Positions 62,981 to 64,000 of a stretch of DNA of 64,000 nt are shown piece by piece; the stretch's first letter is position 1; every line of letters starts with the position of its first letter. Location: assembly GCF_001412085.1 (NCBI RefSeq), contig NZ_LKEV01000001.1, positions 619,105 to 683,104 of the forward strand. Reading direction: 5' to 3'. Made by a program: the position numbers and the translations under genes. Source of the stretch: Corynebacterium lowii (GTDB lineage: Bacteria > Actinomycetota > Actinomycetes > Mycobacteriales > Mycobacteriaceae). A model generated the notes under the pieces. The model had not been told where the DNA came from, did not search any database, and saw only the letters and a list, made by a program, of their open reading frames with translations.

Positions 62981-63808
62981 ATACCAGGAAGAACCTCGGG
63001 GTCATGATTGACAAATAGATGCTTGACCCGAGGATCTTGTTGGGCTGCCCGAGCCCAATCTAGAGATTGTGAGGCCATTGCCTTATCCACCACCACGGAT
63101 GGGCGCAGCCCCTCGTCGAACGATGGGCGACCATATCCTACATCGCTACCAAGAATCACTACCTCGCGCGGGTCGTCGCCAAGCACTGATGTTTCCTGTG
63201 GAGATACCTCTGTGTTGCCGCGGATAACCGTGGCGCAAAGTCCCCAAGAGTGTCCTGGCACATTGACCATAAGAATCGAACCATCGCCAAAGACGTCCCA
63301 AGAACGCTGAAAGGGGCCAAACCGGGTATCCCAATTGAAGGTTTGCAGATCAACCCCGGACCACTCATGGGGGAGGTAACGGGCGCGATCTTTCTCCGTG
63401 GCTCGTAACTCGGTGGCAGAAACCATGATGCGGGGTGCCTCCCGCACGAGGCGTAGCCCGTCGGCATGATCGCAGTGAAGATGGCTCATAAGAACAATAT
63501 CGAGATCGCGCGGATGAATACCCCGCTCCTCTAATTGCTCGCTGATGGCGGCCCTTCGGGGTGCCTTGTTTATCGGGTTTGCGTATCTGCCCGGCACGGG
63601 TTCGATTGACGGTGTGCCAACCGGTGTCAATGAGGGCAAGCCCGTGCGCTGATTCAATGAGATAGCAAGATACTGGCGCGGCGATGATGTGCTGCTTTTT
63701 GCGGCCGACGTGCGTCCAAGCAAGAGGAGGATCAGACTCACGGTGGTAGGGGAGGGCTTCGTCAACGATGACGGTGCCCGTATGGAGAACTTCGATCTTG
63801 GTAGTCAC
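62965..63808 (-). pseudogene. metallo-beta-lactamase-fold hydrolase, frameshifted
   Basis: The first frame (GTG 63808) encodes TTKIEVLHTGTVIVDEALP ... HGLALIDTGWH. The second encodes INKAPRRAAISEQLEERGI, the metal motif SHLHCDHADGL, and later VPGHSWG and NHDPEVLPG. The change occurs at a GGG run near 63,575, where one extra base explains it; without it the length is 281 codons. The N-acyl-homoserine-lactonase-like MBL family is the best match. It could be a sequencing error in a homopolymer rather than a real mutation. Confidence 0.72.
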
Positions 63809-63881
63809 GGGCCTAAGTATGTCAGAAGGTGTTGTTAGATGCTTATTGGTGAGGTTTGAAAATGCCTTTTGAGCTGGGTGT

Positions 63882-64000
63882 TTGTGTGGTGGTGGGGTGG
63901 TGTGTAAATTAGTGCGAGTCGCCGCGACAAGGCCCACCCCACACAATCAGGGGTGATCGCCGTGTGGTGGTTGTGTTGTGTGAGAACTCGATAGCGTACC
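63882..64000 (+). promoter_or_regulatory. probable rRNA operon promoter and leader
   Basis: TTGTGT (63882-63887), 17 bases, then TAAATT (63905-63910) form a good promoter. The downstream sequence ends in TGTGTGAGAACTCGATAGCG, resembling the processing and antitermination leader of actinobacterial rrn operons. No 16S sequence is reached before the window ends, so this is a prediction. Confidence 0.45.

Overview
The window is high-G+C actinobacterial DNA and almost certainly comes from a Corynebacterium. The reasons are the gene order adnA-adnB-cglK-like channel-uvrD2, a UPF0182 gene, hisN, prfB-ftsE-ftsX-smpB-ssrA, an initiator tRNA with a C1:U72 mismatch, and many promoters placed so that the start codon is the first transcribed base (leaderless genes).

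Layout. (1) Bases 1-21,700 are core chromosome: the AdnAB end-resection motor-nuclease, a K+ channel, UvrD2, a cyclodehydratase-like orphan, a YgjP-type metallopeptidase, MmuM, a frameshifted amino-acid permease, a DUF2342 metalloprotease, a PDZ-Lon protease, a secreted trypsin-like protease, DoxX, a lipoprotein, a PPA1309 protein and a UPF0182 membrane protein. (2) Bases 21,706-21,782 encode initiator tRNA-fMet. An island of about 28.3 kb is inserted at its 3' end, bounded by 32-bp direct repeats at 21,749-21,780 and 50,048-50,079. (3) The island's left arm (21.7-26.2 kb) looks like a phage or plasmid control and replication module: a repressor-like HTH gene and an excisionase-like gene diverging from one palindromic operator, two related unknown proteins, and a replication-initiator-like gene carrying iteron-like repeats in its coding sequence. 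(4) The middle (26.3-47.0 kb) is mostly decayed defence and IS debris: an SMC-like ATPase, several restriction-modification loci that are mostly broken, a truncated Abi_2 gene behind a structured 5' RNA, and IS3 and IS1595 remnants. Between these lie better-preserved lower-G+C cargo genes: a membrane protein plus a PrsW-type protease, and a membrane acyltransferase-like protein, a trypsin-like protease and a lipase. (5) The right arm (47.3-50.1 kb) holds a compact leftward operon of tyrosine integrase, ParA, ribbon-helix-helix protein and membrane protein. Three arrays of an 8-bp repeat lie in the right part of the island at 45.8, 47.3 and 50.0 kb. (6) Bases 50,080-64,000 return to core chromosome: glpQ-like, pit, an SGNH hydrolase, hisN and a second inositol-phosphatase-family gene, prfB, ftsEX, smpB, a DUF488 gene, ssrA (tmRNA), a monooxygenase, an OYE-type reductase, a frameshifted metallo-beta-lactamase-fold gene, and at the very end what looks like the promoter and leader of an rRNA operon.

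The strongest candidate for something new is the set of in-register octamer arrays, which resemble centromere or arm-site iterons, beside an operon that joins an integrase to ParA and an RHH protein. The Abi_2 gene with its nested-hairpin leader RNA and the module-shuffled restriction-modification graveyard are also worth following up. Frameshifts reported in core genes could be true mutations or assembly errors, which the sequence alone cannot decide.
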